From the NCBI RefSeq assembly GCF_017744675.1, contig NZ_JAGIAV010000001.1:800907-864906 (forward strand): DNA of 64,000 nucleotides. Reading direction: 5' to 3'. Below, piece by piece: positions 24,494-33,083 of this stretch. The notes under the pieces were generated by a model, which was not told where the DNA came from, made no database searches, and saw nothing but the letters and a program-made list of their open reading frames with translations. Position 1 is the stretch's first letter. Every line of letters starts with the position of its first letter. Source of the DNA: Flavobacterium sp. Its GTDB lineage: Bacteria > Bacteroidota > Bacteroidia > Flavobacteriales > Flavobacteriaceae. The position numbers and the translations under genes were made by a program.

Positions 24494-25318
24494 TTAAAAT
24501 ACAAGAGAAGAAGAGGTCTTGATCAGATTGTTGGTTAATTTTTTGGTGCTGTACAAGTATTCCCTTGGAGTTATTCCGGTATGTTTTTTAAATTCTTTTA
24601 TCAAATGCGATTGATCCGAAAACCCTGCATCGTAACCGATAGATGTTAGATTGACATCTGATGTTTTGTCTTTAAGCAGTTTTAGAAAATGATGAAGGCG
24701 TACAACACTGCCAAATTTTTTAGGACTTAGCCCGACACATTCTTTGAATTTTCGTTCCAGATGTCTTTCCGTGTAGTTGGTATAGCCTGCTAATTGTTTT
24801 AAAGAAAAGTATCCTTTATGAGCAAGAATAAAATCTAAAGAAGTGTTTATTATGAGCTGATTTGAAAAGGTTTTTTTGTCTAAAAGTGTTTTGAAAAAAT
24901 GATTTAGAAGTTCGATTTTTTGCCCGTAATTAACTCCTTCTGATAGTTTTTCCTGAAGATCTAAGCCTTTTTGATCAAATATATCTTCCAAGTTAAGAAT
25001 TGAATTCTGAAATTCGTAAGCAGGAATCTGAAGCAGCTGGTTCATACCATTGGGCTGAAAAACTACAATTACTAGAGTAAATTCATGGTCAGAGTAAATA
25101 TCCTTGAAACCATCTAGTTGTCCGTATAAAAAAGAGCTCGGCAAATATTCTTTTGTTTCTTTATTAATGCCAGAGATAAGCCTGTTTTGGAAAGAAAATA
25201 CAATTCCGGTATTGCCATCAGAAAATAGTCGAAGTTTTTGAATAGCACGATCCGTATTTTCTAAAAATAGATAATGTTTAATATAGGGAGCTAATTCTTT
25301 TGATGGTAAAACCTGCAT
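24494..25318 (-). CDS. AraC-family transcriptional regulator
   Basis: A 274-aa protein. The N-terminal sensor domain begins MQVLPSKELAPYIKHYLFLE, the short beta-rich type common in Bacteroidota AraC proteins. The C-terminal double HTH holds LKQLAGYTNYTERHLERKF and SIGYDAGFSDQSHLIKEFKK, ending in the HTGITPREYL signature. It is adjacent to the nitrilase and GNAT genes on the same strand and divergent from the polyamine operon. The inducer is unknown. Confidence 0.92.
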   Translation of the reverse strand: MQVLPSKELAPYIKHYLFLENTDRAIQKLRLFSDGNTGIVFSFQNRLISGINKETKEYLPSSFLYGQLDGFKDIYSDHEFTLVIVVFQPNGMNQLLQIPAYEFQNSILNLEDIFDQKGLDLQEKLSEGVNYGQKIELLNHFFKTLLDKKTFSNQLIINTSLDFILAHKGYFSLKQLAGYTNYTERHLERKFKECVGLSPKKFGSVVRLHHFLKLLKDKTSDVNLTSIGYDAGFSDQSHLIKEFKKHTGITPREYLYSTKKLTNNLIKTSSSLVF

Positions 25319-25346
25319 GATTAAATATTTGACGAAACCATTTAAA

Positions 25347-25381
25347 CAAAATTAGCTGTTTTTTTTGATTAAAAAGCACAA
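25347..25381 (-). promoter_or_regulatory. promoter of the AraC gene
   Basis: The minus strand carries TTG (25381-25379), a 24-nt spacer (one longer than consensus) and TAATTTTG (25354-25347), 28 nt before the start codon. Confidence 0.5.
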
Positions 25382-25444
25382 ATACATAGTCGTAAAAAGT
25401 TGTTTGAATACGGTTTTCCACATTATTTTGTTCTAGAATTATTA

Positions 25445-25452
25445 TATATTTG
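25445..25452 (+). promoter_or_regulatory. -7 box of the polyamine operon
   Basis: TATATTTG matches TAnnTTTG and lies 26 nt before the ATG at 25478. It lies downstream of the alternative start at 25400, which argues against that longer frame. Confidence 0.5.
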
Positions 25453-25477
25453 GCTCCTGCGTAATATAAATAACTTG

Positions 25478-25840
25478 ATGGATTTACCTCCTTATTCGCC
25501 AGGATTGCATAAACTGGTTACTCTAAATGTCGTTCAAACTTCGAAGCTTACCAATAGTAAAGGTTTTGTTGCGGTTACCAATTCTATTTTAGAAAAATAC
25601 GAATTGGAGAAGGTTGGGGCAGTGGTTCACGATTTTGAAAATGATAGTTTTACGATTTCGTACTGCCTGAAAGAATCGCATATTTGTATACACACTTGGC
25701 CAGAATACAATCAGCTTACTTTAGACGTTTATTTGTGCAATTATCTCCAAGATAATACAGCAAAAGTGCGTGCTGTAATGGCTGATTATGTGGCTTATTT
25801 TGAAGCAGAAATTATTAAGGATTTTGAAATTAACCGATAA
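25478..25840 (+). CDS. S-adenosylmethionine decarboxylase-like protein (SpeD/SpeH type)
   Basis: A 120-aa protein of prokaryotic AdoMetDC length. The pyruvoyl-precursor Ser67 lies in KESHICIHTWPEY, with His72 and Cys87 (DVYLCNYL). These have the same mutual spacing as the Ser63/His68/Cys83 set of the Thermotoga enzyme as I recall it, so self-processing and catalysis look intact. It would provide decarboxylated AdoMet, the aminopropyl donor for the spermidine-synthase-like protein encoded four genes downstream. The ATG at 25478 is chosen because the longer frame overlaps the promoter. The next gene starts 3 nt after the stop. Confidence 0.85.
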   Translation: MDLPPYSPGLHKLVTLNVVQTSKLTNSKGFVAVTNSILEKYELEKVGAVVHDFENDSFTISYCLKESHICIHTWPEYNQLTLDVYLCNYLQDNTAKVRAVMADYVAYFEAEIIKDFEINR

Positions 25841-25843
25841 GAT

Positions 25844-27079
25844 ATGAAGATTCCTTGTTATATCTGTGATATCGAAACCGAATTAGATGTTGATTTTGAA
25901 GTAGTCAATTTTGTCTGTCCACATTGCCAGACTTTATATGTTGCTGATAAAGATGGACAGTTTCGCCAAAGATCTCAATATAAAAATATTTATTTTGCAT
26001 GTCCACTCGTAATTGGCGAAGTTGGAAACTTTAGAGGGAACGAATATAAAGTTACTGGAATTCTAAGAAAGAACATTCATCCCGATTTTGATTGGATTGA
26101 ATTTATACTTCAAAACGACGCTAAAGAGTTTATCTATCTTTCGGTTTCTAATGGACACTGGATGATGTTAAGAGAAATGGAGGAAACTTTTGTCGTTCAT
26201 GACCATCCTAAAGTATTAGACCACGAAGGAGTGTATTTTGATATATTTGAATATTCTGATGCCGAAATTATAAATGCAAAAGGATTTTTTGATTTTGAAC
26301 TTCCTCAAAACAAATTAATTCATTTAGTTGAATATATCAATCCTCCAAACATCATTTCTGTTGAAAGAATGAATGGTGTTGAAACAGCCTATTATGGAGA
26401 ATATGTTAATAAAAGCGAGATTAAAAAAGCATTTCCAAGGGCGGTGCTTCCGTATCAGACGGGGACAAATATGATCCAGCCTTTTCCATTTCATGTGAAA
26501 AATACAGCTATTATTTTCTGTCTCATTGCTTTGTTGATTCTTATTACGAATTGGTTTATTTACAGAGATCAGGTAGAACAGCAGGTTTTTTCGAAAACTA
26601 TGAAATTTACTGAGTTTGATAATAAAGAAATTACTAGCGAAAGTTTTGTGCTTAATGGAGGCTCGTCGCCTATGACAATACAAGTTTCTACAGGTGTTGA
26701 TAATTCTTGGGCAAATGTAAATGTGGCTTTGATCAACGAAGAAACAAATGACGAAATTTATGCCAATAAAGACATCGAATATTACCACGGTTATTCTGAT
26801 GGCGAATCTTGGACAGAAGGAAGTTCTGTTGAAAAATTTAATATTTGCGGTGTAAAATCTGGTAAATATCATCTTTTGATCACACCTCTTAAAGCACCTG
26901 AAGATTTGACCAATACTGAAATGCAGGTTACAGCAGTCTGGAATCAGCCCTCTAGCCGTAATGCTTGGTTTGTAATTCTTTTTATGGCGGGTATATTTGC
27001 GGTGATCTATTTCTTTAAGTACCAATCTGAAAAAAGCCGATGGGCAGACAGCTCTTATTCTCCTTATCCTGAAAATTAA
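25844..27079 (+). CDS. DUF4178 protein with zinc ribbon and two TM helices
   Basis: A 411-aa protein. The N-terminal zinc ribbon has Cys5, Cys8, Cys25 and Cys28. A DUF4178 region follows (GEVGNFRGNEYKVTGILRK and DWIEFILQND around residues 60-100). TM helices sit near residues 220-240 (AIIFCLIALLILITNWF) and 371-392 (AWFVILFMAGIFAVIYFF), flanking an extracytoplasmic beta-rich domain. The function of DUF4178 is unknown. It is embedded 3 nt after the AdoMetDC-like gene and 1 nt before the next gene, so it is an operon component. Confidence 0.85.
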   Translation: MKIPCYICDIETELDVDFEVVNFVCPHCQTLYVADKDGQFRQRSQYKNIYFACPLVIGEVGNFRGNEYKVTGILRKNIHPDFDWIEFILQNDAKEFIYLSVSNGHWMMLREMEETFVVHDHPKVLDHEGVYFDIFEYSDAEIINAKGFFDFELPQNKLIHLVEYINPPNIISVERMNGVETAYYGEYVNKSEIKKAFPRAVLPYQTGTNMIQPFPFHVKNTAIIFCLIALLILITNWFIYRDQVEQQVFSKTMKFTEFDNKEITSESFVLNGGSSPMTIQVSTGVDNSWANVNVALINEETNDEIYANKDIEYYHGYSDGESWTEGSSVEKFNICGVKSGKYHLLITPLKAPEDLTNTEMQVTAVWNQPSSRNAWFVILFMAGIFAVIYFFKYQSEKSRWADSSYSPYPEN

Positions 27080-27080
27080 C

Positions 27081-27266
27081 ATGAAGAAAATATCTGATTT
27101 TATACTGCAAAATTTACCTCCTTTCATAATTGGAGTTTTTTGCTTTGGCGTTTATATGTATTTTACTCTCGCAGGAAATAGAATCTGTGATTGTGAAACT
27201 ACAGAAAGCTATAAATCAACAACGAGCGGAAGCCGTTCATCATACAATCATTTTTACCACAAATAA
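27081..27266 (+). CDS. small membrane protein of the polyamine operon
   Basis: A 61-aa protein. One TM helix (PPFIIGVFCFGVYMYFTLAG, about residues 12-31) is followed by a short Cys-x-Cys and Ser/Thr-rich polar tail. It starts one base after the DUF4178 stop and is read in the operon direction, which is the main support for reality. No family recognised. Confidence 0.7.
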   Translation: MKKISDFILQNLPPFIIGVFCFGVYMYFTLAGNRICDCETTESYKSTTSGSRSSYNHFYHK

Positions 27267-27277
27267 AAACTATCACT

Positions 27278-27493
27278 ATGGAATTATTTCATGCTCAGCC
27301 AATAGTAAACTCGATTATCTATTCTTTTTTAGGGATTGTAATTCTCTTAATCGGTTATTACATTATTGAAAAACTAACTCCAGAAAACACTTGGAAAGAA
27401 GTTGTAGAAAAAAATAATGTTGCTGTTGCGATTGTCCTGGCAGCATTTATTATTGGAATTTCAATGATTATTAGTGCCGCAATTCATGGGTAA
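27278..27493 (+). CDS. DUF350 membrane protein
   Basis: A 71-aa protein with two TM helices (SIIYSFLGIVILLIGYYII and NNVAVAIVLAAFIIGISMII). The charged loop EKLTPENTWKEVVEKNN between them has the NxAxAxxLAAFxxG pattern typical of DUF350. This is a single unit; many DUF350 proteins carry two, so it would need to oligomerise. Its end overlaps the next gene's ATG by 8 nt. Function unknown. Confidence 0.85.
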   Translation: MELFHAQPIVNSIIYSFLGIVILLIGYYIIEKLTPENTWKEVVEKNNVAVAIVLAAFIIGISMIISAAIHG

Positions 27494-29006
27494 AAAGTTT
27501 CTTAGGTTTGAATTTCTTTTACTTTTTGCCGTATTTATAATTGCTACTTGCGGACTAATTTACGAATTGGTTGCAGGAACTTTGGCGAGTTATTTATTGG
27601 GAGATTCAGTAAAACAATTTTCGTTTATTATTGGCGTATATCTATTTTCTATGGGTATAGGCTCATTTTTCTCAAAGTTTTTTCATAAAAATCTTCTCAA
27701 CACTTTTGTAGAAATAGAAATCTTGGTCGGACTTATTGGAGGTCTGAGTTCGGTGGTTTTATTTCTCTTATTCGAAAATGTTGGGTCATTTCAGTTCATT
27801 TTATACTTATTCGTTTTTGTAACGGGGTTTTTGGTCGGATTGGAGATTCCGCTTTTAATGAACATTTTAAAAGACAGAGTCGAATTTAAAGATCTTGTCT
27901 CGAATGTTTTTACGTTTGATTACATAGGAGCTTTGTTGGCTTCAATCTTATTTCCGTTAGTTCTAGTTCCGAAATTAGGCATCATGGGAACCTCTCTTTT
28001 CTTCGGAATGATTAATGTGAGCATTGCCATTGTTTTGTGTTTTTTACTGAAGAGAGAATTAAAGAATGTTTATTTCTTGAAAGCAAAAGCCATTTTCTCG
28101 TTTGTGCTATTATTGGCCGTTTTTATTTTTTCGAATGATATTCTAGCCTATTCAGAAGGGAAATTGTACGGAGAAAATATCATTTATACCAACTCAACAC
28201 CTTATCAGCGTATCGTTTTAACGCATAATAAGAGCGATTACAGGCTTTATTTGAATAATAACCTACAATTCAGTTCCGCGGACGAATATCGTTATCACGA
28301 AGCTCTAGTGCATCCCGTTATGTCGATAGCAAAAAGCGTTAAACATATTTTGGTTTTGGGAGGAGGGGACGGATTGGCAGTTCGCGAAATCCTGAAATAT
28401 AAAGACGTTGAAAAAGTAACGTTGGTTGATTTAGACGAAGGAATGACGAAATTGTTTAAAACCAATACAGTTTTAACCAATTTCAATCAAAACTCGCTCA
28501 ACAATCCAAAAGTTACTGTAATCAATACAGACGCCTACATTTGGGCAAAAAGCTGTAAAGAGCAGTTTGATGCTGCTATAATCGACTTTCCTGATCCGTC
28601 TAATTATAGTTTAGGGAAATTGTATTCGCTAAATTTTTATCAGACCATAAAAACCATTTTAAAGCCAGATGCGGCGGTGGTAATTCAAACTACTTCGCCT
28701 TATTTTGCGCCGAAATCTTTTTGGTGTATCAATAAAACCGTAATGCAAGCTTTTCCGCAGGTCGATGCATATCACGCGTACGTTCCGTCGTTTGGAGAAT
28801 GGGGTTATACAATTGCTATAAACGGTTTTGGGACGACTTTTAATTCCGTAAACCGAAAAGCAGACAAATTGAAATTCTACAATTATCAATTTGACCGTTT
28901 CAATTATTTTACAAACGATATGATTTCGAATGAAATTGAAATTAATCGTTTAGACAACCAGATTTTAGTACGCTATTTTGATGAAGAGTGGGGAAAAATG
29001 CAATAA
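27486..29006 (+). CDS. membrane-fused spermidine-synthase-like aminopropyltransferase
   Basis: A 506-aa protein. Six to seven TM helices occupy roughly residues 1-215 (EFLLLFAVFIIATCGLIYEL onward). A spermidine-synthase-type Rossmann domain follows: the tetramerisation-like segment YQRIVLTHNKSDYRLYLNNN, the AdoMet/dcAdoMet loop VLGGGDGLAVREIL near residue 290, VDLDEGM, and the DFPDPSNYSLGKLYS loop near 365. It would transfer an aminopropyl group to a polyamine or another amine at the membrane. The ATG at 27486 overlaps DUF350; the GTG at 27474 is less likely. Overlaps the next gene by 26 nt. Confidence 0.88.
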   Translation: MGKKFLRFEFLLLFAVFIIATCGLIYELVAGTLASYLLGDSVKQFSFIIGVYLFSMGIGSFFSKFFHKNLLNTFVEIEILVGLIGGLSSVVLFLLFENVGSFQFILYLFVFVTGFLVGLEIPLLMNILKDRVEFKDLVSNVFTFDYIGALLASILFPLVLVPKLGIMGTSLFFGMINVSIAIVLCFLLKRELKNVYFLKAKAIFSFVLLLAVFIFSNDILAYSEGKLYGENIIYTNSTPYQRIVLTHNKSDYRLYLNNNLQFSSADEYRYHEALVHPVMSIAKSVKHILVLGGGDGLAVREILKYKDVEKVTLVDLDEGMTKLFKTNTVLTNFNQNSLNNPKVTVINTDAYIWAKSCKEQFDAAIIDFPDPSNYSLGKLYSLNFYQTIKTILKPDAAVVIQTTSPYFAPKSFWCINKTVMQAFPQVDAYHAYVPSFGEWGYTIAINGFGTTFNSVNRKADKLKFYNYQFDRFNYFTNDMISNEIEINRLDNQILVRYFDEEWGKMQ

Positions 29007-30609
29007 ATCGAGAAGGAATTTCATAAAAGGAGTTGGCGCTTCTTTGCTTCTCGTTCCGTTTCTGCAGTTTTGTTCTGATAAAATTGCGGTGCTGATGATT
29101 CGTTTATCTGGAACCAAACATTTGCTCGGACATCGTTTATGGATTAAAGATTTTCCGAAACCAACCAAACAAATCCAGATTCCATATTTGATTGTTGGAG
29201 GAGGAATTTCGGGTTTGAGCGCTGCAAGACAATTTCAAAAAAGAGGAATTTCAGATTTTTTAATGCTAGAATTGGAAAATCATTTAGGAGGAAATTCATC
29301 AAACGGCGAAAACAAATATTCGAAATATCCGTTGGGGGCGCATTATTTGCCTTTGCCGAATTTTCAAGACAAAGAATTGCTTCGATTTTTAGAAGAAGAA
29401 AAAATAATTTTGGGCTATAACGAAAAAGGATTCCCCATTTTTGATGAATTGCAATTGACTTTTGCACCAGACGAACGTTTGTTTTATAAAAATAACTGGC
29501 AGGAAGGCGTAGTTCCGAAAAATGGAAATCTGATTACTGATGATTTGGAGTTTGACCAATTTTTCAAAAAAATGGATATTTTTAGATCTGGAAAAGGTGA
29601 AGATCAAAAGTACTTATTTGATATTCCAATTTACCTTTCTTCTAAAGACGAAGCAATAAGAAGTTTAGATAAAATAACAATGAAGCAGTGGTTTAAGGAA
29701 AACAATTTCACTTCTGAACCTTTGTTCAATTATATCGATTACTGTTGTAAAGACGATTTTGGTTTAGGAATTGAATACGTTTCGGCTTGGGCTGGAATTC
29801 ATTATTTTGCCGGAAGAAAACAAGACAGCACGCCCAAAAAACACGACAGCGTTTTGACTTGGCCAGAAGGGAATGCGCGTCTTGCTACTCATTTGAAAAA
29901 ATATACTACAGATAAATCTCTTAAAAATCATCTGGTTTATGAAGTGAAAATGGAGAACGGAAAAGTTGTGGCAAAAGCTTTTGACGATGCAACAAAAACT
30001 TCAGTTGAGATTATTGCAGACAAAATAATTATGTCCTCTCCGCAATTTGTAAATCAGTATTTGATGCCAAATCGAAAGGCATTTACAAAAGATTTTCATT
30101 ACACGCCATGGCTTTTGGCAACTTTAATTGTAGACGAACTTCCTGATAACAATAGTTTTCCATTGTCGTGGGATAATGTTATTTACGGTTCTAAGGGTTT
30201 GGGTTATGTTTACGATCAGCATCAGACTTTAAATCAGGTTCAGGATAAAAAAGTGATTACGTATTATTTTAGTTTTTCGTCTGGAGATTTGAAGAAAACT
30301 AGAAAAGAACTTTATAAAAAAGACAAAGAATATTGGAAACAGTTTGTGTTGAATGATTTGAAAATTGCTCATCCAGATATTGAGGAATATACAGAAGACA
30401 TTGAGATTTTTCTTTTAGGTCACGGAATGATTTCGCCTGCGCCAGGTTTTATTTTTGGAAATGCGAAAAAGCAAGCTAAGCAAAATATTGAAAAGAAGAT
30501 TTATTTCGCTCACAGCGATTTGTCTGGAATTTCGATTTTTGAAGAAGCTTTTCATCAGGGAATTAGCGTTGTAAATGAGATTTTAGATGGAACAACCATG
30601 GATTCATAA
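28981..30609 (+). CDS. Tat-exported FAD-dependent oxidoreductase
   Basis: A 542-aa protein. The N-terminus carries a twin-arginine signal (NKSRRNFIKGVGASLLLVPF, Arg11-Arg12). The dinucleotide fold IVGGGISGLSAARQFQKRG follows at residues 71-89, with an amine-oxidase-like layout (LELENHLGGNSSNGENKYSK, and a C-terminal HSDLSGISIFEEAFHQGI FAD-binding block). Export in folded form with FAD bound is expected. An oxidase acting on a polyamine made by the operon is a reasonable guess, not shown. The ATG at 28981 overlaps the upstream gene by 26 nt, and the next gene overlaps this one by 23 nt. Confidence 0.82.
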   Translation: MKSGEKCNKSRRNFIKGVGASLLLVPFLQFCSDKIAVLMIRLSGTKHLLGHRLWIKDFPKPTKQIQIPYLIVGGGISGLSAARQFQKRGISDFLMLELENHLGGNSSNGENKYSKYPLGAHYLPLPNFQDKELLRFLEEEKIILGYNEKGFPIFDELQLTFAPDERLFYKNNWQEGVVPKNGNLITDDLEFDQFFKKMDIFRSGKGEDQKYLFDIPIYLSSKDEAIRSLDKITMKQWFKENNFTSEPLFNYIDYCCKDDFGLGIEYVSAWAGIHYFAGRKQDSTPKKHDSVLTWPEGNARLATHLKKYTTDKSLKNHLVYEVKMENGKVVAKAFDDATKTSVEIIADKIIMSSPQFVNQYLMPNRKAFTKDFHYTPWLLATLIVDELPDNNSFPLSWDNVIYGSKGLGYVYDQHQTLNQVQDKKVITYYFSFSSGDLKKTRKELYKKDKEYWKQFVLNDLKIAHPDIEEYTEDIEIFLLGHGMISPAPGFIFGNAKKQAKQNIEKKIYFAHSDLSGISIFEEAFHQGISVVNEILDGTTMDS

Positions 30610-31606
30610 AGCCAAAACCGATTTAGGTTTTATTATTGGACCATCCTTTTTTGTGTTGGCGATCATCTTTATTTTTCAGGATTATATTGCTACAATTGAA
30701 GAAAATTATTCTTTTTATACCTGGCTTTTTCTGATTGTTTTTATAGATGTGGCACATGTTTATGCAACGCTGTTCAAAACTTATTTTGTTGCCGACGAAT
30801 TTCAGAAACAGAAACGAAGGCTAATTCTTTTACCTCTTTTTTGCTTTGTCACCGGAATTATTCTTTTCTCTTTTGGGAGTTTAGTTTTCTGGTCGTTTTT
30901 GGCTTATGTGGCCGTTTTTCATTTCATCAGACAGCAATACGGGTTCATGAGATTGTATGCCAGAAAAGAAGTTAAAAATAAAATTTCGATTTGGATGGAT
31001 AATCTAGTGATTTATGCTTCAACCGGATATCCAATGTTGTATTGGTTTTTTTCGTCTAAGCGAAAGTTCAACTGGTTTGTCGAAAATGAATTTTTTAGAT
31101 TTGAAAGTCAATTGATTTTACAAATTCTTTTTTGGATTTATATTGGAATTTTGATTTTGTATGTGGTTTATACAGCTGTAAAATCTATCCGAAATCAATT
31201 TTTTAATATTCCCAAAAACAGCATTATTCTCGGAACGGCGCTTTCGTGGTATTTTGGAATTGTTTATTTTAACGATGATTTGATTTTTACTTTACTGAAT
31301 GTCGTTTCGCACGGAATTCCGTATATGGCCTTAGTTTATTTTAAAGAAATTGACGGAAAATCAGATTCAGAATTAGGACGTTTATCTTTTTTAAAACAAT
31401 ATAAAGGGCTTTTAATTTATATTGGAATTCTTTTAATAATTGCCTTTTCAGAAGAATTTCTTTGGGAGCTTTTTGTTTGGAATGAAAACATCAGCATAAC
31501 GAATTTTGATTTTTCGAGCTGGCAGATTTTATTGGTTCCTTTGTTGACGGTGCCCCAGTTTACACATTATTTGTTGGATGGTTTTATTTGGAAATCTAAA
31601 AAGTAA
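30587..31606 (+). CDS. polytopic membrane protein of unknown function
   Basis: A 339-aa protein with about eight hydrophobic helices (LGFIIGPSFFVLAIIFIF, WLFLIVFIDVAHVYATLF, VFWSFLAYVAVFHFIRQQYG and others). His residues recur inside or at the ends of helices (DVAHVYATLFKTY, AVFHFIRQQYG, VSHGIPYMALVYF, FTHYLLDGF), a pattern seen in di-iron desaturase or hydroxylase membrane enzymes. Whether they bind metal cannot be told here. It is last in the operon, starting inside the oxidoreductase gene. Confidence 0.75.
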   Translation: MEQPWIHKAKTDLGFIIGPSFFVLAIIFIFQDYIATIEENYSFYTWLFLIVFIDVAHVYATLFKTYFVADEFQKQKRRLILLPLFCFVTGIILFSFGSLVFWSFLAYVAVFHFIRQQYGFMRLYARKEVKNKISIWMDNLVIYASTGYPMLYWFFSSKRKFNWFVENEFFRFESQLILQILFWIYIGILILYVVYTAVKSIRNQFFNIPKNSIILGTALSWYFGIVYFNDDLIFTLLNVVSHGIPYMALVYFKEIDGKSDSELGRLSFLKQYKGLLIYIGILLIIAFSEEFLWELFVWNENISITNFDFSSWQILLVPLLTVPQFTHYLLDGFIWKSKK

Positions 31607-31636
31607 GGTTTGGATTTTTATTCTTCAGAAAAATAA

Positions 31637-31729
31637 AACTTCTAATCTAGCCCCGATAGTAACGGCATCCTTTTGTGTCTCGTTTTTTTCTAACGAGACA
31701 CAAAAGATATAGTGAATAGCGGGACTAAG
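31637..31729. repeat. AGCCCCGATAGT dispersed palindrome, copy 2 (full)
   Basis: This begins with the same 40 bp as 22675-22714. It continues into a perfect hairpin, CTTTTGTGTCTCGTT / AACGAGACACAAAAG, and closes with CGGGACTAAG, the approximate complement of the opening. The whole is an imperfect palindrome of about 90 bp. It may act as terminator for the polyamine operon. Confidence 0.7.
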
Positions 31730-31773
31730 GTTGTTTTGAAAAATGAATGTTCTGCTTCTAAATAAGAGCAAAA

Positions 31774-32529
31774 TTAATTCTGTAAAGCTGCTTTAATCTT
31801 AGGCATCATTCTATCAACAAACATTTTATAGGCAGATTCTGAAGGATGTAAACCGTCTGCGGCAACCAAGCTTGGATTGTTAAGTCCTTGACGGGTAATA
31901 TCTGTAATAGATACAAAAGCGATTTGATTATTTTCGCAGTATTTTTCGGCAAAAGTATTGTATTGGTCTATTTCTGCTGAAATTGTGCTGCTTTGAGTTC
32001 CAAATAGACTCTTTCCGTAAGGAGTGTAGGCGTAATCTGGAATAGATATTACCACAACATTTTTTCTGTCGCCTTTTGCTAGCATTATTGCTTTGTTGAC
32101 CAATTCTGGAAATTCTTTTTCGTAAATGGAGAAACTTTTGTGCTGATATTGATTGTTTACGCCAATTAAAAGTGTTACCAAATCGTAATTAGGCTCTGGG
32201 TTTTGGGAATTGATTGCAGAAAGTAAATTGGATGTTGTCCAGCCCGTTGTAGCGATTATTTTAAGCGAAATGGCACTAGAGTACATTACGTTTAAACTTG
32301 TCTTTAATTGCTCTGGAAAACGGCATGTAGCACAAACGCTTTGACCAATGGTATAGCTGTCGCCTAAGGCTAAATAATTTACGGAACTCGCAATGGGCGG
32401 ATTTGAAGAAGTTGGAGGTGTTGAAACTGGGGGAGTTGTGGTAGCAGGAGTAGAGGTGTCATCTGAACTGCAGCTTAGAAGAAATACTGAAAGTATAACG
32501 ATAACTATTTGTTTAAAATGTGGTTTCAT
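31774..32529 (-). CDS. SGNH/GDSL-family hydrolase lipoprotein
   Basis: A 251-aa protein. The lipoprotein signal ILSVFLLSC has its Cys at residue 20. A Pro/Thr/Ser-rich linker follows, then the SGNH domain. Block I is ALGDSYTIG (nucleophile Ser58), the Gly/Asn blocks are in TTGWTTSN and LLIGVNNQYQ, and block V is DGLHPS (Asp225, His228). An extracytoplasmic esterase or lipase, possibly deacetylating a polysaccharide. It has no operon partner within 50 nt. Confidence 0.9.
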   Translation of the reverse strand: MKPHFKQIVIVILSVFLLSCSSDDTSTPATTTPPVSTPPTSSNPPIASSVNYLALGDSYTIGQSVCATCRFPEQLKTSLNVMYSSAISLKIIATTGWTTSNLLSAINSQNPEPNYDLVTLLIGVNNQYQHKSFSIYEKEFPELVNKAIMLAKGDRKNVVVISIPDYAYTPYGKSLFGTQSSTISAEIDQYNTFAEKYCENNQIAFVSITDITRQGLNNPSLVAADGLHPSESAYKMFVDRMMPKIKAALQN

Positions 32530-32586
32530 AATTTGTTTAAATTAGATTCTAGTCGCTTTAAACAAATAGTTACGTTAAATAACTTG

Positions 32587-33015
32587 TTATGGTTTTTCAG
32601 TTTCGTTATAAGTATTTCTTTCCATAGTAATGTTTAATCTTGCAAACATTTCAGCTATATCAAAACCTTCTTTTTTATATTCGGCTTGAACGATTTCTTT
32701 TGCTTTTTTTAAAACAGTTTGGTTTTGCCAGACGGCAATGGTCATATAAATTAAATTTCCTTTTTCATCTGTACGTTCGTAAGCATCATCTTTTATAAAT
32801 CCGTTTAATTGTTTTATGATATTTCTATTAATGCTTACTCTCTTCAGAAATTCCTGTTTTGATTTTTGGGGCACTGTAAATTTATCAATAAAGATCTGTT
32901 TCATGTTTTCCGATTTTTTGGTTTCTATTTGCGAATTGATTCCTGTTGTCTGTGCAATTGTTTTGTAACCAGACAAGGTCAGGCAGAAGATTCCGATTAA
33001 AAGATTTGTTTTCAT
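32587..33015 (-). CDS. exported ABM-domain (antibiotic biosynthesis monooxygenase-like) protein
   Basis: A 142-aa protein. A signal peptide (LLIGIFCLTLSGYKTIAQ) precedes a dimeric alpha/beta-barrel ABM fold (IFIDKFTVPQKSKQEFLKRV, GFIKDDAYERTD, MTIAVWQNQTVLKKAKEIV). An internal ATG at MKQIFID could yield a cytosolic form. The gene lies 68 nt downstream of an AraC-type gene on the same strand, a likely regulator. The substrate is unknown; many ABM proteins are stress-response or quinone-handling enzymes. Confidence 0.75.
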   Translation of the reverse strand: MKTNLLIGIFCLTLSGYKTIAQTTGINSQIETKKSENMKQIFIDKFTVPQKSKQEFLKRVSINRNIIKQLNGFIKDDAYERTDEKGNLIYMTIAVWQNQTVLKKAKEIVQAEYKKEGFDIAEMFARLNITMERNTYNETEKP

Positions 33016-33083
33016 ATTTCTTCATTTTTGTTGAAGTAAAATTCAGAATTGCTAAAACTAAATCATTGTAAAAAATCATTGAT

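Noticed and set aside
26324..27127. 267-codon minus-strand frame
   Set aside because: Long, but antisense to DUF4178 in a tight operon, rich in Cys/Phe/Ile/Arg without domain features.
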